Shown here one piece after another: positions 33,601 to 41,972 of a DNA stretch of 53,252 nt (its first letter is position 1; each line of letters starts with the position of its first letter). The stretch spans positions 1 through 53,252 of the forward strand of contig CAZJYI010000074.1 in the NCBI GenBank assembly GCA_964550025.1, in the 5' to 3' direction. The translations under genes and the position numbers were made by a program. The stretch comes from CAZJYI01 sp964550025 (GTDB taxonomy: Bacteria; Verrucomicrobiota; Kiritimatiellia; UBA8416; CAYOBW01). Below the pieces are notes generated by a model, which did not search any database, was not told the origin of the DNA, and saw only the letters and a program-made list of their open reading frames with translations.

Positions 33601-34819
33601 CTCGGCCGCGCTGTCCGGGGACCATGTTTTCCTGGCGGCGGGCAATGCCGGCGTGCGCGTGGCCGATGTGTCATCCCCCGCCACGGCAAGCATTGCCGGC
33701 AGTTCCACCGCGGCGACCAACGCGCGCGACGTGGCCCTGAGCGGCGAGGTGCTGTACGTCGCGGACGGCCAATACGGATTGGCTCTACTCGACGTGAGCG
33801 CGCCGACGACGCCGTCCCTGCTGGGCCGCTACGCGTCCGCGGACCTGGCAAGCGTGCGCCGCGTGGCTGTTTCGGGCACGGACGTCGTCATCACGGATGG
33901 ACGACGCGTGGAGCGGGTCAACGCGGCGACACCGGCCAGCCCGGCTTTCACCCACGCCTATACCCCGGCCGGGTACGTGTATGACATGGCGTGGCACGGC
34001 AATCACGTCTTGCTGGCGGAGGGGCGCTCGGGGCTGGTCGCGCTGGACGCGGCCGATTTGAGCGCGGCGGACACGTTGCCCCTCACGGGTATTGCCGTCG
34101 CCGTCAGCGCGGAAGGGACCAACGCATTCGTGGCCGGCGTCGAGGGCGGGTGGCACACGGTCGACATCCGTGATCCGGCTGCGCTCGCACTGGCAGGCAC
34201 CCGCACATCCGAGGGCAACGCGCTGGCCGTGGCCGCGTCCGGCGGGCGCCTGCACGTCGCCGACGACGTGTCCGCGGTGAACGCGCTGAACATGTCGACG
34301 CCATTGACACCCGTTCCGCTCGGCGACTCCGGCGAGCTGGCCCGGTGCCTGCACCTGGGAAGCGGCAACGGCCTCGTGATCGCCTCCGAAGATTCCGGCG
34401 GCGCGGCCATCCTGGCAGGCATCGTGGACACCGACGGCGACGGCCTCGACGACACGTGGGAACAGCAGATCGTCGACGCGGATCCGAGCGACGGGATCGA
34501 CTCCATCGAGGACGTGTTGCCGGGCGACGACTTCGACGGCGACGGCTTGTCGAACAGGGCGGAGGCCGTCGCCGGCACATCCCCCATCGACGCCGGTTCG
34601 GTCTTTGCCATGGTCGCTCCGGGTACGCCCGCGTCGGCCGGCGATTTCGTGCTGCGGTGGAACAGCGTGGCGGGCAGACGCTATTCCGTTCTTCGCACCA
34701 CCGACCTCAGCGCAGGGTTCTCACCGCTGGAGACAGGCATCCCGGCCACGCCGCCGATCAACGCGTACACGACGACCACGACGTCGGCGGCGGCGTATTT
34801 CATGATCGTGGTGGAGTGA
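30608..34819 (+). CDS. Giant secreted multidomain protein coupled to the hydrogenase operon
   Basis: A 1403-residue exported protein whose ATG overlaps the hydrogenase-protease stop by 4 bases. Domains in order: signal peptide (1-27); a DUF2271-like beta domain (about 28-165; NCMAIWVTTGTGTFVKTLKR, TYRVRVEFTTRNGQG); two CARDB-type domains (about 178-400; HDIAVSNIDVPGSVVAG, HDIAVTAVDVASRIAPG); a galactose-binding-like domain (about 409-580; AGLLRDDGAVVYINGVEACR); another CARDB domain (about 595-690); a long LVIVD-repeat propeller region (about 697-1270; motifs like GVQIVDVSVP, GLRIVNVTDHADP, GVLILDVSAPATP); calcium-binding thrombospondin-3-type repeats (DTDGDGLDDTWEQ near 1273); and a C-terminal domain found in PVC surface proteins. 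From family knowledge, DUF2271 proteins often occur near periplasmic redox genes. A role as surface partner of the hydrogenase is inference. Confidence 0.82.
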   Translation: MIRKIVRTCCIGLAAAAVAVPRPAPGQTDGTVTFRVTTADPEDVSYSPKNCMAIWVTTGTGTFVKTLKRRANSRERYLYKWIADSNRNTTDAITGATINSLQTHNVTWDCRDTSGALVADGTYRVRVEFTTRNGQGPYTSSTHIQFTKGPSPVTLNPTDYDYTSSPYHPLGPEFTNMQLVYTPSATPHDIAVSNIDVPGSVVAGSSVQVTVTVNNLTATEEANVAVELRNTTTDTLIGAQTITTLAGSGSAQKTFTWDTTGLAHGDYDLTAKAGPVPDEGSIADNERVTAVTVRAAVHDIAVTAVDVASRIAPGATPNVTVTVTNNGDFAETFNVVLSDLTAGSSLGTMPVASLAAGAGQDVVFPWNTRWSTQGIHRLKATAGPLATEWNLANNAVYAWTAVATGTTERTLIAAGSEWEYNDRGVDLHASNWKESTYYASQWGSGDAQLGYGDGDETTELSYGVSTNKYPCYYFRRTFFAAATPETLSAGLLRDDGAVVYINGVEACRDKIAAGPTGYDQYAIDGAVGGGDEDTFFPFTLDPSLVVPGENVVAVEVHQINATSSDLGFDLALTSTVPVWTEQPDVAVVDMALHDGIAGDVIDIDVAVANRGNAPASFTVSLNNLDGGGPVGSKPVADLMPGKTGHVAFDWPTLGLVPGDYRLEASVSGLTGDINSGNDALIGTGTVAGSGFAVASASVAGSIGGFCEDVVVNGNTAYLVAGASLVALNMAAPATPTVLDCLHMTGLGQDIEVAGSHAYVACGEDGVQIVDVSVPTALVHRLTYDTSGHAGDVAIAGSTLYVADGASGLRIVNVTDHADPTVSGAIRTGGAAHAVTVSGTTAYVADDKGVLILDVSAPATPAELGRVTGLGFGRALALSGTTLYAGDGDGELYVLDVATPASAAISGQVRLPGHVRDIVLDGTTVYAAVGASGVSAVNASTPASPAIDGTIATGGEAAGLAWLGSRLCVSDGYAGMRVITTAVPGSTVVGVYTDVSRSRSAALSGDHVFLAAGNAGVRVADVSSPATASIAGSSTAATNARDVALSGEVLYVADGQYGLALLDVSAPTTPSLLGRYASADLASVRRVAVSGTDVVITDGRRVERVNAATPASPAFTHAYTPAGYVYDMAWHGNHVLLAEGRSGLVALDAADLSAADTLPLTGIAVAVSAEGTNAFVAGVEGGWHTVDIRDPAALALAGTRTSEGNALAVAASGGRLHVADDVSAVNALNMSTPLTPVPLGDSGELARCLHLGSGNGLVIASEDSGGAAILAGIVDTDGDGLDDTWEQQIVDADPSDGIDSIEDVLPGDDFDGDGLSNRAEAVAGTSPIDAGSVFAMVAPGTPASAGDFVLRWNSVAGRRYSVLRTTDLSAGFSPLETGIPATPPINAYTTTTTSAAAYFMIVVE

Positions 34820-34934
34820 GGCCTGCACGCGACGGGTTCAGACGCCGGCGGGCGGCGGTCCAGTCGGCGCTTGATGAGGGTCTCCCGTCCACGGACCGTG
34901 CTCTGCACGCATGCGCACGCGGATCGGACATCCG

Positions 34935-34999
34935 CGCTACGGGTCACCCCGCTGGAGCGGGGCGCTACGGGTCACCGGCTGGAAAGCCGGCGCTACGGG
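34935..34999. repeat. 28-bp tandem repeat with palindromic spacers
   Basis: CGCTACGGG occurs at 34935, 34963 and 34991, exactly 28 bases apart. The spacers form hairpins: CCCCGCTGGAGCGGGG and CCGGCTGGAAAGCCGG. The array lies in the 214-base gap between two convergent genes, where it could also act as a terminator. Only three copies occur and the spacers are not unique sequences, so it is not a CRISPR. Confidence 0.65.
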
Positions 35000-35033
35000 C
35001 CATGTTGTGGAACTCACAATTGCGGGTTTCCGG

Positions 35034-37427
35034 TCAACGCACGTCGATTCGCATTGCCACGGTCTTCTTGGCGACGTTGATCAGCACGCCGAAATCAGGC
35101 ACATAGGCCATCTGCCCGTAGGGTGTTTGCAGAACGGGGCGCTCGCCTTTGAACGGCAGCGGCTCCCAGGTGTTCTGGTCCAGCCGGTAGACCCACTGTT
35201 CCTGCTCCCTCTTGGAACGGCCCTCCGGCTGGACGACCGCGAACAGGACGCCCTGCCCGCGAATGTACTCCAGCGTGGGCATACGCCCGGCGGGCGGCAA
35301 GCGTGGCGACGCGATTCTCGAGAACCGGTTCTCCCGGATCGAGTACTTCCACAGACGGTGGGTACCCGGCCAATTGCCTTTCTTCGGTGTGTAGTCATAG
35401 TAGTAGATCTCGTTTCGGTCGCCGGCGAGGCAGAAGCTGCGCATCTCGCCGACCTTCGACGGCCAGGGCTCGGGTACTGCCCGCACTGACAAGGTGTCGG
35501 TATGCGCATCAAGGACGCAGTAGAACGCGCTCGCCAGCTTCTTTGCATAGCGGTGTTCGGGGTTAAGCGCCAGTGAGTGAATGCGCCACTCGGCATCGGA
35601 CATGTGGGGTTCGCCATACGGCTTGTCGACGCCCGGCCCCAGGTCGAGGGTCACCTTCTTCATCCGCCAGACGGCATTGCTCTGCGGCTCGAAGTACCAG
35701 CTCATCCCCGGTTCTTTGTCGGCGCTGCCCCAACCGATGTACCCCTTCGTTCCACCGACGGAAACATACATTCTGCCTGCCACGGCCTGGTACTCGTTGC
35801 GCTGGTGGTGCGCGTGGTGGCCGCCGCGGAAGCCCATGGCAATCCCACCCCAACCGATGGGCGGGATGAGGTCGTTGTGTTCCCCGACAGTGCGTATCCA
35901 GGTATTGGCGGCGACATCGTAGATCGCCACGTCGTTGACCTGGTAGGTCGCATGGCCGCCGCCGTAGTAGTAGAAGCGGTTCTCTACCGGATCGAACGCC
36001 ACGTTGCCCCAGTCCCGGCGTACCTCGTGATCGCCTTTGGGTTCGAGGTCCACCCACTCATTGCGCGGCAGGCTCACCAACCGCTTCGCGTGTTCCGGGT
36101 CCGGCGCGGGCCAGACAACCGGAGCCGGCGGCGGGAGCGGCGTCCAGGCCGGCGCCGGCTCGGCGGGTTGGAACGTGAGGTCGAGCTGCATCGTCCACGT
36201 CTCCTGGGTAACCTCCGTGCCGTCCCGCTTGTTCTGTGCCAGGACGAGCAGACGGCGGTCCGGGTCGTAGCCGAGGTTGAAGAGCGGCGTTGTCGATGCG
36301 TATTTGTGTTCATAGGTCAGCTCGAAAGGCAGCTCGATGTGCAGCCGGCGCTCCCAGGCGGTCTCTTCCAGGTCGAGAGTCCAGAACGTGCAGGTTGCCG
36401 GCGCTTTCTTTCGGTTCCGGCTCTGTTCGGTGAATGTCACCAGAAACACCAGGCCGGCTGTTGGGTCGTAGAACAGGTTCGGCAGGCCGGTCGGCGGCGG
36501 ACGCTCGGCAATATCCAGCTCCTTCCACACGCGGGTCTTCGGGTCGTAAAGCCAGGTATCATTCAACGCGCCGGGCCGGGCGCCGAGGTGAAAACCGGGC
36601 TTCAGGTCGGCTCGCACGATGCCGTCGCGCCCGCCGAACAGAACCAGCACTTGTTTTGCCGGATGGAGAACCATGGGGGCGGCGCAGCGCGGTGGGGGTT
36701 GGACCTGCATTCTCGCGCGGCGCCAGGTACGATCGGTGAACGTGAAGATCATCGTACCCAGGTGCCCGCTGATCTCACCGGTTGCTTCGAGTCGATCCGT
36801 GTTTTTCGGATCTCCGCTGCCGCTCCAGTGCGGGAACATTACGATCTCGTCGTTCAGCGGATCGTAGGCCATTCCCGCGCCGTACACCGGAGGTCCACCC
36901 GGGTAGGTCCGACCGTCCACGATCGAAAAGGCCTGCATGTCGGACCACGTTTTGCCGACGGGATCGTAAGCCGCCATCAAGCCCTTCATGGCATAGACGA
37001 CCTGCATGCGTCTGGAATCATAGCAGACCGCATTGACCACCATCGACGGCGTGGGTCGCCCGTCCGGCAGCATTCCCGCCGTTCCGCGAATGCTGGTGCC
37101 AATGCCGGTCTGCCCGATGCTGTGCGACGGCTTCAGGTCCGGGGTGGACGGATAGTCACTGAACCAGTCTCCGCGGTCTGCGTCAAACGCCATAACATCA
37201 TTCCGATTCCAGAGCGGAACGCGGTAGATGTTCCGCACCGCTCCCCAGTGGAGGATCTGCTTCCGCGGCGGGACGTATATGGGCGAGGCATACTCGTAGC
37301 CTCGCGTGGTGTTCTGCGTGGCGACACGGAACCAGGTGTTGGTGGTGTCAACCTCAGCGGAAAGGCGCATCGTGCTCGGCGCCACCGCACCGATCAGGCA
37401 GAGGAACAACATGATGATTCTGGTCAT
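35034..37427 (-). CDS. Secreted kelch-like beta-propeller protein
   Basis: A 797-residue protein. ATG 37427 is chosen because GGAAGGGA precedes it and it begins a signal peptide (MTRIIMLFLCLIGAVA). An extra upstream in-frame start would add a charged leader. The body is made of kelch-type blades: VLVLFGGRDGIVRADL, NDTWLYDPKTRVWKEL, RFYYYGGGHATYQVNDVAIYD, and WVYRLDQNTWEPLPF. Several blades mention glycines and tryptophans at the usual spacing, giving one or two propellers. No catalytic motif is seen. It may bind sugars or other surface ligands (inference). It is convergent with the giant exoprotein gene. Confidence 0.75.
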   Translation of the reverse strand: MTRIIMLFLCLIGAVAPSTMRLSAEVDTTNTWFRVATQNTTRGYEYASPIYVPPRKQILHWGAVRNIYRVPLWNRNDVMAFDADRGDWFSDYPSTPDLKPSHSIGQTGIGTSIRGTAGMLPDGRPTPSMVVNAVCYDSRRMQVVYAMKGLMAAYDPVGKTWSDMQAFSIVDGRTYPGGPPVYGAGMAYDPLNDEIVMFPHWSGSGDPKNTDRLEATGEISGHLGTMIFTFTDRTWRRARMQVQPPPRCAAPMVLHPAKQVLVLFGGRDGIVRADLKPGFHLGARPGALNDTWLYDPKTRVWKELDIAERPPPTGLPNLFYDPTAGLVFLVTFTEQSRNRKKAPATCTFWTLDLEETAWERRLHIELPFELTYEHKYASTTPLFNLGYDPDRRLLVLAQNKRDGTEVTQETWTMQLDLTFQPAEPAPAWTPLPPPAPVVWPAPDPEHAKRLVSLPRNEWVDLEPKGDHEVRRDWGNVAFDPVENRFYYYGGGHATYQVNDVAIYDVAANTWIRTVGEHNDLIPPIGWGGIAMGFRGGHHAHHQRNEYQAVAGRMYVSVGGTKGYIGWGSADKEPGMSWYFEPQSNAVWRMKKVTLDLGPGVDKPYGEPHMSDAEWRIHSLALNPEHRYAKKLASAFYCVLDAHTDTLSVRAVPEPWPSKVGEMRSFCLAGDRNEIYYYDYTPKKGNWPGTHRLWKYSIRENRFSRIASPRLPPAGRMPTLEYIRGQGVLFAVVQPEGRSKREQEQWVYRLDQNTWEPLPFKGERPVLQTPYGQMAYVPDFGVLINVAKKTVAMRIDVR

Positions 37428-37486
37428 TCGTACTTCCCTTCCAGTTGGCGCGGCTGGTCGCAACTTGCTCTCTTTCCTTTTGTCCT

Positions 37487-37577
37487 TTCACGGGCACGGT
37501 CGGGGTGTAACCCGACCCTCCAGGAATCGAATACGGACGTTTCCGGGTGCTGGAGAGACGGCTGTCCATTCCGTCCA
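37487..37577 (-). repeat. Dispersed repeat, copy 1 (inverted relative to copy 2)
   Basis: A 31-base core at 37493-37523 (beginning GGCACGGTCGGGGTGTAACC) is identical to the reverse complement of 44066-44096. Similarity continues to about 37577 (GGAGAGACGGCTGTCC against GGAGGGACGGCTTCC). The core contains a GGTCGGG/CCCGACC hairpin. It fills much of the 293-base gap between the kelch-like and coiled-coil genes. Confidence 0.65.
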
Positions 37578-37720
37578 TCGACCACGGGACCAAACGGTAC
37601 CACCGTGTGTCCGGTTGACGGTCTGGGATTGTAACCTTCCCGGACGTGGGTGCGTATAGTATATAGGAGAGGTATCCGGTCAAGTTCCGGTATGGATCCA
37701 CAACGAGAAGGAACGTTGCC

Positions 37721-38800
37721 ATGGGAATGCATGCGGTACGCTGTTGTGTGGGAGTTCTCCTGGCCTGCCTGCCGGTCGGCCTCGCTACGGGGCAATCACA
37801 GGACACGGTCGAGCGCCTGGAGCTCATGCGGAAGACGTACGAGACCGAGCTGGCGAAGATCAACGCGGCCGTCGACAAGAAGTTGCAGGCGCTGCAGAAG
37901 CAGTACCTGGAATCGTTGGCGGCCATGCAGGAATCGATGCAGAACGCCGGGCGCCTCGAACCCCTGCTGATCATCCGCTCCGAGCGCGAACGTTTCACCA
38001 CGGCAAGAGCCGTGGACGACGCCGACATCAAAGCGGAGCCGCCGGAGCTGAACGACCTCCAGAAGGGATACAGATCCTCCGCAAGCGAACGGGAAGTGGC
38101 CCGGGCGAAGCAGATCCTGAGCCTTGCCGGGAAGTACGGCAAAGCCCTCGACGCCATGCGCACGCGACTCACCAAGGCCGGGGACATCGATAGCGCGCTG
38201 AAAGCCAAGGAGGCGCGCGATGCGCTCGATGCCCGCGCCGAGTTGAACGCGGCGCAATTCGCTCTGGCCGATGCCGCGGCAAAGGCACCGCCCGGCACCA
38301 CGGAGCCACAACCGGCTGTCAAGAAGGTCACCCCGGCCGACCTCGCCGCAAGGCGGCCGGTGCGGCAGGAGAGCGACAAGCGGCAGATCAGCAAGCGGTA
38401 TGATGCGTTCTGTGACGCCCTGGCGGAAGAGGATTTCGAGGGGGCCATCGCCTGTGTCGACCCGCGCGTGGTGAGAAAGACGGGGACCGAAGCTCTGAAA
38501 CCCTACTTCGTGGCGCTCGCGGCCATGATGAAGGGCGCCAAGGCGGCCGGAATCCGCTTCGACGCTGGTCGCATCGAGGTGGATGAAGAAGCGGGAAGAG
38601 CCAAGAACATCCCCCGGGTCCGCATCTTCAACGACATCAAGGACGGCGATCCCACGTACTGGGTGTTCGTCGAGAACGAGTGGTACGTTGCGTTCGACGG
38701 CAAGGAGAAGGAAAAAGAGAAGGAAGAAGAGAGTAAGAGAGAAGAACGGCGATCCCGCGCAGAGGAGATTCGTCGAGAACGAGCGGAAAGCCGCCGGTGA
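37721..38800 (+). CDS. Secreted coiled-coil protein with NTF2-like segment
   Basis: A 359-residue exported protein from ATG 37721, with AGAAGGA 9 bases upstream and an AT-rich TATAGTATATAG block at 37655-37666 as a possible promoter. The signal peptide is MGMHAVRCCVGVLLACLPVG. Residues about 30-185 are coiled coil (RKTYETELAKINAAVDKKLQ, VARAKQILSLAGKYGKALDA, RLTKAGDIDSALKAKEARD). A segment at about 222-325 (KRYDAFCDALAEEDFEGAIA ... YWVFVENEWYVAFDGKE) resembles a SnoaL/NTF2-like fold. The tail is a run of Lys, Glu and Arg. The N-terminal half is a paralogue in plan of the last gene in the T7SS-like operon (19003-20178). Function unknown. Confidence 0.72.
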   Translation: MGMHAVRCCVGVLLACLPVGLATGQSQDTVERLELMRKTYETELAKINAAVDKKLQALQKQYLESLAAMQESMQNAGRLEPLLIIRSERERFTTARAVDDADIKAEPPELNDLQKGYRSSASEREVARAKQILSLAGKYGKALDAMRTRLTKAGDIDSALKAKEARDALDARAELNAAQFALADAAAKAPPGTTEPQPAVKKVTPADLAARRPVRQESDKRQISKRYDAFCDALAEEDFEGAIACVDPRVVRKTGTEALKPYFVALAAMMKGAKAAGIRFDAGRIEVDEEAGRAKNIPRVRIFNDIKDGDPTYWVFVENEWYVAFDGKEKEKEKEEESKREERRSRAEEIRRERAESRR

Positions 38801-39326
38801 CGGCGCGACCGACCTCCGCTCGAATCGGGGTCAAGGTGAGGCAACGGGAACAGAACCAGGTAGATTAGGGCAAAGATGAAGGCAAAGATAAAGAAGAGTC
38901 TCCTCGCGACGTCGTCTTTGCCCTTGTCTTTACCATCGTCTCCGTTTCGCACGGGCAGATGGGGATCGGGCGAGCGGGTCGAGCAAGTGTATCCGCCATC
39001 CTCATCCGACGTCCCCGCGGCCCCACCCTTCGGGCCAGACACAGCACCGTCCCGCACTCGAATCCGCCAGCCGTAGCGGTAGAGCCAGGTGGCGATTTGC
39101 TTCCGCACGGCTGGTGATCCGTCCCGCGACGGGGTCGTAGGAGAGCGTCGACCCGTTCGCCTACCCTCCCCCAAAGTCCAGCCTGCTTCAGGGCATTGTC
39201 GGTCGACGCATCGGTTCGGCAGACCGTCGGCGACATGCGAGGGAAGTTGACATAACAACGGTCGCTATGTAACGATACTACCACTTCGCGACATAGCATG
39301 ATCCAATATGTAAGGCTTCTTGCGAG
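38801..39326. other. Non-coding gap with possible gene debris
   Basis: A 526-base stretch with no convincing gene. On the minus strand at 39110-39160 the frame reads ANGSTLSYDPVAGRITS, which resembles one YD (Rhs-type) repeat, and a hydrophobic run (RLFFIFAFIFALIYLVLF) occurs near 38860-38920. Both are broken by stops or frame changes and may be the decayed end of an Rhs-like gene. The last 60 bases hold the leader of the Fic gene. Confidence 0.3.
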
Positions 39327-40496
39327 ATGAGGCGACCGCTTCAAGGCCACTACAAGGTGATTTCGACGGTAGGTGAGAAGGTGCAGGCCTTTGTCCCTGC
39401 CCCCCTGCCGCCTTCTCCGCCGATTCTCTGGTCGCCGGAGCTTCGGAATCGCTTCGATGAAGCGCTACTGGCACTGGGTCGGTTGGACAGCGTATCGATG
39501 CTTCTGCCGGACGTTTCGCTGTTTCTCTACAGCTACATCCGCAAGGAAGCCGTGCTTTCATCCATGATAGAGGGCACGCAGTCTTCTCTCTCCGATCTCC
39601 TGCTCTTTGAACTGGAGGAGGAGCCCGGTGTCCCCCTCGACGACGTACGCGAGGTGAGCAACTACGTCGCGGCGCTGAATCACGGGCTTGCACGCATCCG
39701 TGGCGGCTTCCCGCTCTCGCTTCGGCTACTGCGCGAGATTCACGAACACCTGCTCTCTCACGGCAGGGGCAGTGACAAGATACCAGGCGAATTCCGGCGG
39801 AGTCAGAACTGGATCGGTGGAACACGGCCTGGAAACGCCGCGTTTGTTCCGCCGCCGTGCGAGCGCGTAATGGAATGCATGGGCGCGCTCGAGCTTTTTC
39901 TGCACGATCAGTCTGAACTGACGCCACCGCTTCTCAAAGCCGCGCTGGCTCACGTGCAGTTCGAGACGATCCATCCGTTCCTCGACGGCAACGGCCGGGT
40001 AGGACGTCTGCTGATCACGCTCCTCCTGTGCGAATGCGGCGTGTTGCGCGAACCAATGCTCTATCTCAGCCTGTTCTTCAAGACCCATCGGCAGCCGTAC
40101 TATGAGCTGCTGAACCGTGTGCGGCTCGAAGGGGACTGGGAAGCCTGGCTCGATTACTTTGCGGAGGCCGTTACGGTTACCGCCGGACAGGCGGTCGACA
40201 CCGTGCAGCGACTGGAGACCATGGCGCGAAGGGACCGCGAACGGATTCAGTCGTTGGGCCGTGTTGCCGGCTCAGTGTTGCGCGTACACCACGAACTGCT
40301 CTGCCGGCCAATAGCCACCTCGCGTGCGATTGAAACCCAAACCGGTCTGAGTCACGTGACGGTCAACAAAGCACTGGGGCACCTCTGCCGCCTGAGCATT
40401 ACACGCGAAATCACGGGTAGGAAGCGCAACCGGGTGTTCAGCTACGTGGAGTACCTGGCTGTCCTGAATGAAGGAACCGGATTGCCGGAAGTGTAG
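39327..40496 (+). CDS. Fic family protein (AMP-transferase) with N-terminal inhibitory motif
   Basis: A 389-residue cytoplasmic protein. The Fic core motif HPFLDGNGRVGR begins at H216 and is complete, so it is predicted to transfer AMP (or another nucleotide) to a hydroxyl of a target protein. The inhibitory helix motif [ST]xxxE[GN] is present as S78-SMI-E82-G83, which places it in the class with the inhibitor before the Fic domain. The C-terminal part (ATSRAIETQTGLSHVTVNKA) is a winged-helix DNA-binding segment, as in many bacterial Fic proteins that regulate or sit beside their own genes. No antitoxin gene is adjacent, consistent with self-inhibition. The start at ATG 39327 has only a weak binding site. 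Confidence 0.92.
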   Translation: MRRPLQGHYKVISTVGEKVQAFVPAPLPPSPPILWSPELRNRFDEALLALGRLDSVSMLLPDVSLFLYSYIRKEAVLSSMIEGTQSSLSDLLLFELEEEPGVPLDDVREVSNYVAALNHGLARIRGGFPLSLRLLREIHEHLLSHGRGSDKIPGEFRRSQNWIGGTRPGNAAFVPPPCERVMECMGALELFLHDQSELTPPLLKAALAHVQFETIHPFLDGNGRVGRLLITLLLCECGVLREPMLYLSLFFKTHRQPYYELLNRVRLEGDWEAWLDYFAEAVTVTAGQAVDTVQRLETMARRDRERIQSLGRVAGSVLRVHHELLCRPIATSRAIETQTGLSHVTVNKALGHLCRLSITREITGRKRNRVFSYVEYLAVLNEGTGLPEV

Positions 40497-40628
40497 GACG
40501 GACAGTAATGCCGGAACGAACGAGGTACCCGTTCGGGTGCCCAGGAGCTGTGCAGGATTGGGATTCCCGGACCGGACCTCCCGCCCGCAAACGTCGAGTA
40601 GGTGCGAATACAGCAATGGAGCCATGCA

Positions 40629-41972
40629 ATGAAACGAAGAACATTTCTGGGCGCGAGTGCGCTGGCCGTTGCCGCCGCGGGGATGGGGCGTGCCGCGTCA
40701 GACAAGACAACCGGGGGAGCCAACACCATGAAGACGATACAGGAACAGCCCCGCGACATTCCCGTTGTCCAAGAGTGCGACGTCTGCGTACTGGGCGGAA
40801 GCTGCACCGGCGTGTTCGCGGCCGTGCGGGCCGCGCAATTGGGCGCCAGGGTCGCGCTCATCGAGAAGCAGAACGCGTTCGGCGGCGTGGCCACCATGGG
40901 CCTGGTCAGCGTCTGGCACAGCCTGTTCAGCCGCAAGACAAAGAAGCCCATTATCGGTGGGCTGACCAAGGAGATGCTCGATCGTCTGCGCAAGGTGGGC
41001 GGCGTGTCGGGATCGGGCAACTTCAGAATCAACACGCAGGAATTGAAGATCGAGCTCGACAGGTTGGTCCTCGAGAACAAGGTGACGCCGTATCTCCACA
41101 CGTACTACGCCGCACCGCTTCTCGATGGAAAGCAAGTCAAGGCCGTGTTCATCGAGAACAAGGACGGACGGCAGGCGATCGTGGCGAAGGCCTTTGTCGA
41201 CGCCACGGGTGACGGCGACCTGGCCAAAGACCTGGGACTCCCGTTTGAGGTGCGTGAGGGTCTGCAGCCGCCGACAACCTGCGCGCACGTCTCGGGTCTG
41301 CCCAAGGGCACCATGAAGCTGGCCATGGAACACCGCGAAGAATTCGGACTGCAGCAGGACGCCGGTTGGGGCGCCGACGTACCCGGGGGCAACGGCGTGC
41401 ATATGGCAGCCTACATGCACGTCTTCAACACGAACGCGGCGGACGCCGGGCAACTGACCCGCGGCGAAATGGAGGGCCGGCGAAAAGTGCGAGCCTACAT
41501 GGACGTCGCGAGGAAGTATGGCGGCAAGAACAACAAGCCGTGTCTGATTGCCCTGGGCGCACTCGGTATCCGGGAAACACGTTCGTTCAAGGCCAATTAC
41601 GTGCTGACCGGTGACGATGTAGTCTCGTGCAAACGGTTCCCGGACGCCATCGCCAACGGCACGTATCCCGTAGATATTCATGACGCGAAAACGGGCAAGT
41701 TCCATTTCACAAAGCTCAAAGGCGACTTTTACCAGATTCCGTTGTCGTGCCTGGTCACCGCCAAAGCGCCGAACGTAGTCCTGGCCGGGCGTTCGGTCTC
41801 GGCCGACCGCGCGGCGTTTGGGGGTATTCGCGTGATGGTCAATCTGAACCAGACCGGCGAGGCGGCAGGCGTGACTGCCGCCACGGCGGTGGAAACGGAT
41901 GCGGCTGTGGCCGCCGTGCCCGCGGAGGTAGTGAGAAAGAGGCTCGCAGATAAGGGGGCGATCGTGATTTGA
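40629..41972 (+). CDS. Tat-exported FAD-dependent oxidoreductase
   Basis: A 447-residue flavoprotein. From ATG 40629 it begins MKRRTFLGASALAVAAAGMG, a twin-arginine-type signal. The FAD-binding Rossmann motif is VCVLGGSCTGVFAAVRAAQL with the ribose-binding EK at LIEKQNAFGG. FVDATGDGDLAKDLGL and VLAGRSVSADRAAFGGIRVM are the later FAD contacts typical of the FAD-dependent oxidoreductase family common in PVC bacteria, thought to act on sugars or glycans; the substrate is unknown. It lies 133 bases after the Fic gene and is followed by a repeat-filled gap. Confidence 0.88.
   Translation: MKRRTFLGASALAVAAAGMGRAASDKTTGGANTMKTIQEQPRDIPVVQECDVCVLGGSCTGVFAAVRAAQLGARVALIEKQNAFGGVATMGLVSVWHSLFSRKTKKPIIGGLTKEMLDRLRKVGGVSGSGNFRINTQELKIELDRLVLENKVTPYLHTYYAAPLLDGKQVKAVFIENKDGRQAIVAKAFVDATGDGDLAKDLGLPFEVREGLQPPTTCAHVSGLPKGTMKLAMEHREEFGLQQDAGWGADVPGGNGVHMAAYMHVFNTNAADAGQLTRGEMEGRRKVRAYMDVARKYGGKNNKPCLIALGALGIRETRSFKANYVLTGDDVVSCKRFPDAIANGTYPVDIHDAKTGKFHFTKLKGDFYQIPLSCLVTAKAPNVVLAGRSVSADRAAFGGIRVMVNLNQTGEAAGVTAATAVETDAAVAAVPAEVVRKRLADKGAIVI

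Noticed and set aside
34935..34999. Possible CRISPR array
   Set aside because: Only three short units; the spacers are palindromes of one kind, not unique sequences; no cas genes are present.
35577..37634. 685-codon plus-strand frame opposite the kelch-like gene
   Set aside because: Arg/His-rich shadow with no signal peptide or motif; the minus strand has blade repeats and a signal peptide.
39110..39160. Rhs/YD-repeat toxin gene on the minus strand
   Set aside because: Only one repeat-like phrase remains, with stops and frame changes around it; treated as possible debris only.
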